DNA of 7,391 nt from an uncultured Chloroflexota bacterium. Lineage in GTDB: Bacteria > Chloroflexota > Anaerolineae > Aggregatilineales > Phototrophicaceae. The stretch is from positions 1-7,391 of the forward strand of contig CALKIA010000208.1 of NCBI GenBank assembly GCA_937988705.1. Reading direction: 5' to 3'. Below the pieces are notes generated by a model. That model saw only the letters and a program-made list of their open reading frames with translations, did not search any database and was not told the DNA's origin. Position numbers and translations under genes: made by a program. This document shows, piece by piece, positions 6,199 through 7,391 of the stretch. Each line of letters begins with the position of its first letter. Within the stretch, counting starts at the first letter, position 1.

Positions 6199-6333
6199 TT
6201 GCACACCCCACCCTCGACCCCGTGAACGGGCGAGCCACGCCTCGAGCCTATATAAGGCGTCATGTGAATGAGGTTTTGTCCCATATATCGAATTTTTGGG
6301 GCTGGGGAGGGGTCGAATAAGGAGTTCTCGCCC
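6199..6333. other. Divergent intergenic region with a short hairpin and M42 ribosome binding site
   Basis: This is the remainder of the 196-bp region between the divergent fusion gene and the M42 gene. A compact hairpin (6213-6234) forms from CTCG-AC-CCCGT, loop GA, then ACGGG-CGAG: nine pairs with a 2-nt bulge and no following T-run. AT-rich patches TATATAAG (6249-6256) and CATATATCGAATTTTT (6282-6297) could hold the plus-strand promoter, but I find no convincing -35/-10 pair. AAGGAG (6319-6324), 9 nt before ATG 6334, is a clear ribosome binding site that fixes the M42 start. Confidence 0.5.
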
Positions 6334-7391
6334 ATGTCCCAACTCACCACCCCGCTCGACCCGTCGATTGAGTTTCTCGTCGGCCTGCTCAACACGCCCA
6401 GCCCGACGGGCTACTACCTCGAAGCGATCCGCTATGTGCGCCGCGCGTTCGAGGCGCTCCACATCCCCAACCTGACCTTCCACGAGACGACCAAGGGCGC
6501 GCTCATCGCCCGGTGGCAAGGCGCATCGGCAACGGCGCCGCGCGGTGTGACCGGGCATGTCGATACGCTCGGCCTGATGGTCAAGGACATCAAAGGGAGC
6601 GGGCGGCTCAAGCTGACGCAGTTGGGCGGCTTCATGTGGCAGGCGGTCGAGTTTGAAGGCGTGACCATCCGCACGCACGACGACCGCCGCTATCGCGGAA
6701 CAGTGCTGCCCACTAACCCGTCAACGCATGTCAACAAGAATATCCGCACCAGCCCGCGTGACGAGGACACGATGGAAGTCCGCATCGACGCCAAGACCTT
6801 CAGCGTGACAGACACACGGGCGCTCGGCATCGAAGTCGGCGACTTCATCTTCCTCGATCCGCGGGTGGAAATCACCGATACAGGTTTCATCCGTTCGCGG
6901 CATCTGGACGATAAATCGGGCGTGGCAGTGATCTACGGGGCTTTGATCGCGCTGCGCGACGCCGGACTCCAGCCCGCACAGGACACGACCTTCCTGATCG
7001 CCAATTATGAGGAAGTCGGGCATGGTGGCTCGGCGGGCTTCCCGGAAGGGTTAGCCGAACTGCTGACCATCGACATGGCGGCGATTGGCGAGGGGCAAAA
7101 CTCGACCGAATACGACGTGACGATCTGCGTCAAAGACGGGTCAGGGCCGTATCACTATTTGATGAATAACAAACTGCGCCGCATCGCTGCGGAGCACGGC
7201 ATCCCCTACAAGACGGATATTTACACCTTCTACGGCTCGGATGGTTCGGCATACTGGCGCGCGGGCGGCACGGCACGCGTCGGTTTGATCGGCCCCGGCG
7301 TCGAGGCGTCACACGCCTACGAGCGCATGCACAAAGAGGCCATCACGCACAGCATCGACTTGCTGGCACGCTATCTGCTCGATGAAGCGGA
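6334..7391 (+). CDS. M42-family metallopeptidase, NAGGN-subfamily-like (3' end cut)
   Basis: It starts at ATG 6334 after AAGGAG and stays open to the window edge: 352 full codons without a stop, so probably only a few residues are missing. The N-terminal motif is LLNTPSPTGYYLEAIRYV. All expected dinuclear metal-site residues are present: H75 and D77 in GHVDTLG, D192/D193 in SRHLDDKSG, the catalytic and ligand glutamates E226-E227 in NYEEVGHGG, D247 in TIDMAA, and H327 in EASHAYERMH. M42 enzymes are cytosolic aminopeptidases, often large tetrahedral oligomers using Zn or Co. The GHVDTLGLMVKDI, SRHLDDKSG and SGPYHY motifs resemble the subfamily named for the N-acetylglutaminylglutamine amide (NAGGN) osmoprotectant cluster, rather than classic M42 proteins with AHxDEIG. 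No other NAGGN gene is in view, so that subfamily link is from recalled motifs only. It is divergent from the fusion gene. Confidence 0.88.
   Translation, partial: MSQLTTPLDPSIEFLVGLLNTPSPTGYYLEAIRYVRRAFEALHIPNLTFHETTKGALIARWQGASATAPRGVTGHVDTLGLMVKDIKGSGRLKLTQLGGFMWQAVEFEGVTIRTHDDRRYRGTVLPTNPSTHVNKNIRTSPRDEDTMEVRIDAKTFSVTDTRALGIEVGDFIFLDPRVEITDTGFIRSRHLDDKSGVAVIYGALIALRDAGLQPAQDTTFLIANYEEVGHGGSAGFPEGLAELLTIDMAAIGEGQNSTEYDVTICVKDGSGPYHYLMNNKLRRIAAEHGIPYKTDIYTFYGSDGSAYWRAGGTARVGLIGPGVEASHAYERMHKEAITHSIDLLARYLLDEA

Noticed and set aside
6196..6678. A 160-codon minus-strand frame opposite the start of the M42 gene
   Set aside because: The M42 frame on the other strand has a strong ribosome binding site and a complete set of metal ligands. 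This frame has neither.

Overview
This GC-rich window has five protein-coding genes, two of them cut by the window ends. The gene content suggests a Chloroflexota genome, probably an Anaerolineae-like lineage. The basis is a C-terminal CehA/McbA-type PHP tail, a SpoIIAA/STAS-like small protein, a YfhO-type membrane protein with the PLWNP and YDPGW signatures, and dispersed repeats translating as LTPNPSPKGEG. This assignment rests on remembered family distributions and is moderate at best.

Layout, left to right. (1) 1-324, plus strand: the last 107 residues of a PHP-type metallohydrolase, followed by a perfect 10-bp stem that is probably its terminator. (2) 325-482: an AT-rich regulatory region with a sigma70-like promoter and repeated GACAATTTA / CGGACAA elements, leading into (3) 483-917, plus strand: a 144-residue STAS/SpoIIAA-like protein. 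(4) 927-1772, minus strand, converging on gene 3 with a 9-bp gap: a protein of unknown N-terminal function with a C-terminal J domain carrying an intact HPD. (5) 1866-6137, minus strand: a 1423-residue membrane protein joining a YfhO-like putative GT-C glycosyltransferase (about residues 1-935) to a Wzx/PST-type polysaccharide flippase (about 936-1423). (6) 6138-6333: a divergent intergenic region with a clear promoter for the fusion gene. (7) 6334-7391, plus strand, running off the end: an M42-family metallopeptidase with all metal ligands, closest by motif to the NAGGN-associated subfamily.

The most unusual object is the 4.3-kb fusion gene. A lipid-linked-sugar flippase joined to an exoplasmic-side glycosyltransferase-like domain suggests coupled export and transfer of a lipid-carried sugar (inference). 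At the junction an in-frame GTG lies 6 nt after a GGAAGGA sequence. Starting there gives a 488-residue flippase of normal length, so the fusion may be recent, or the flippase may also be made separately. The YfhO half also carries three insertions of GC-rich, hairpin-forming dispersed repeats, all open in frame and all placed in predicted cytoplasmic loops. The same repeat sequence is read in different frames at different sites. I see no CRISPR array, tRNA, rRNA or transposase.
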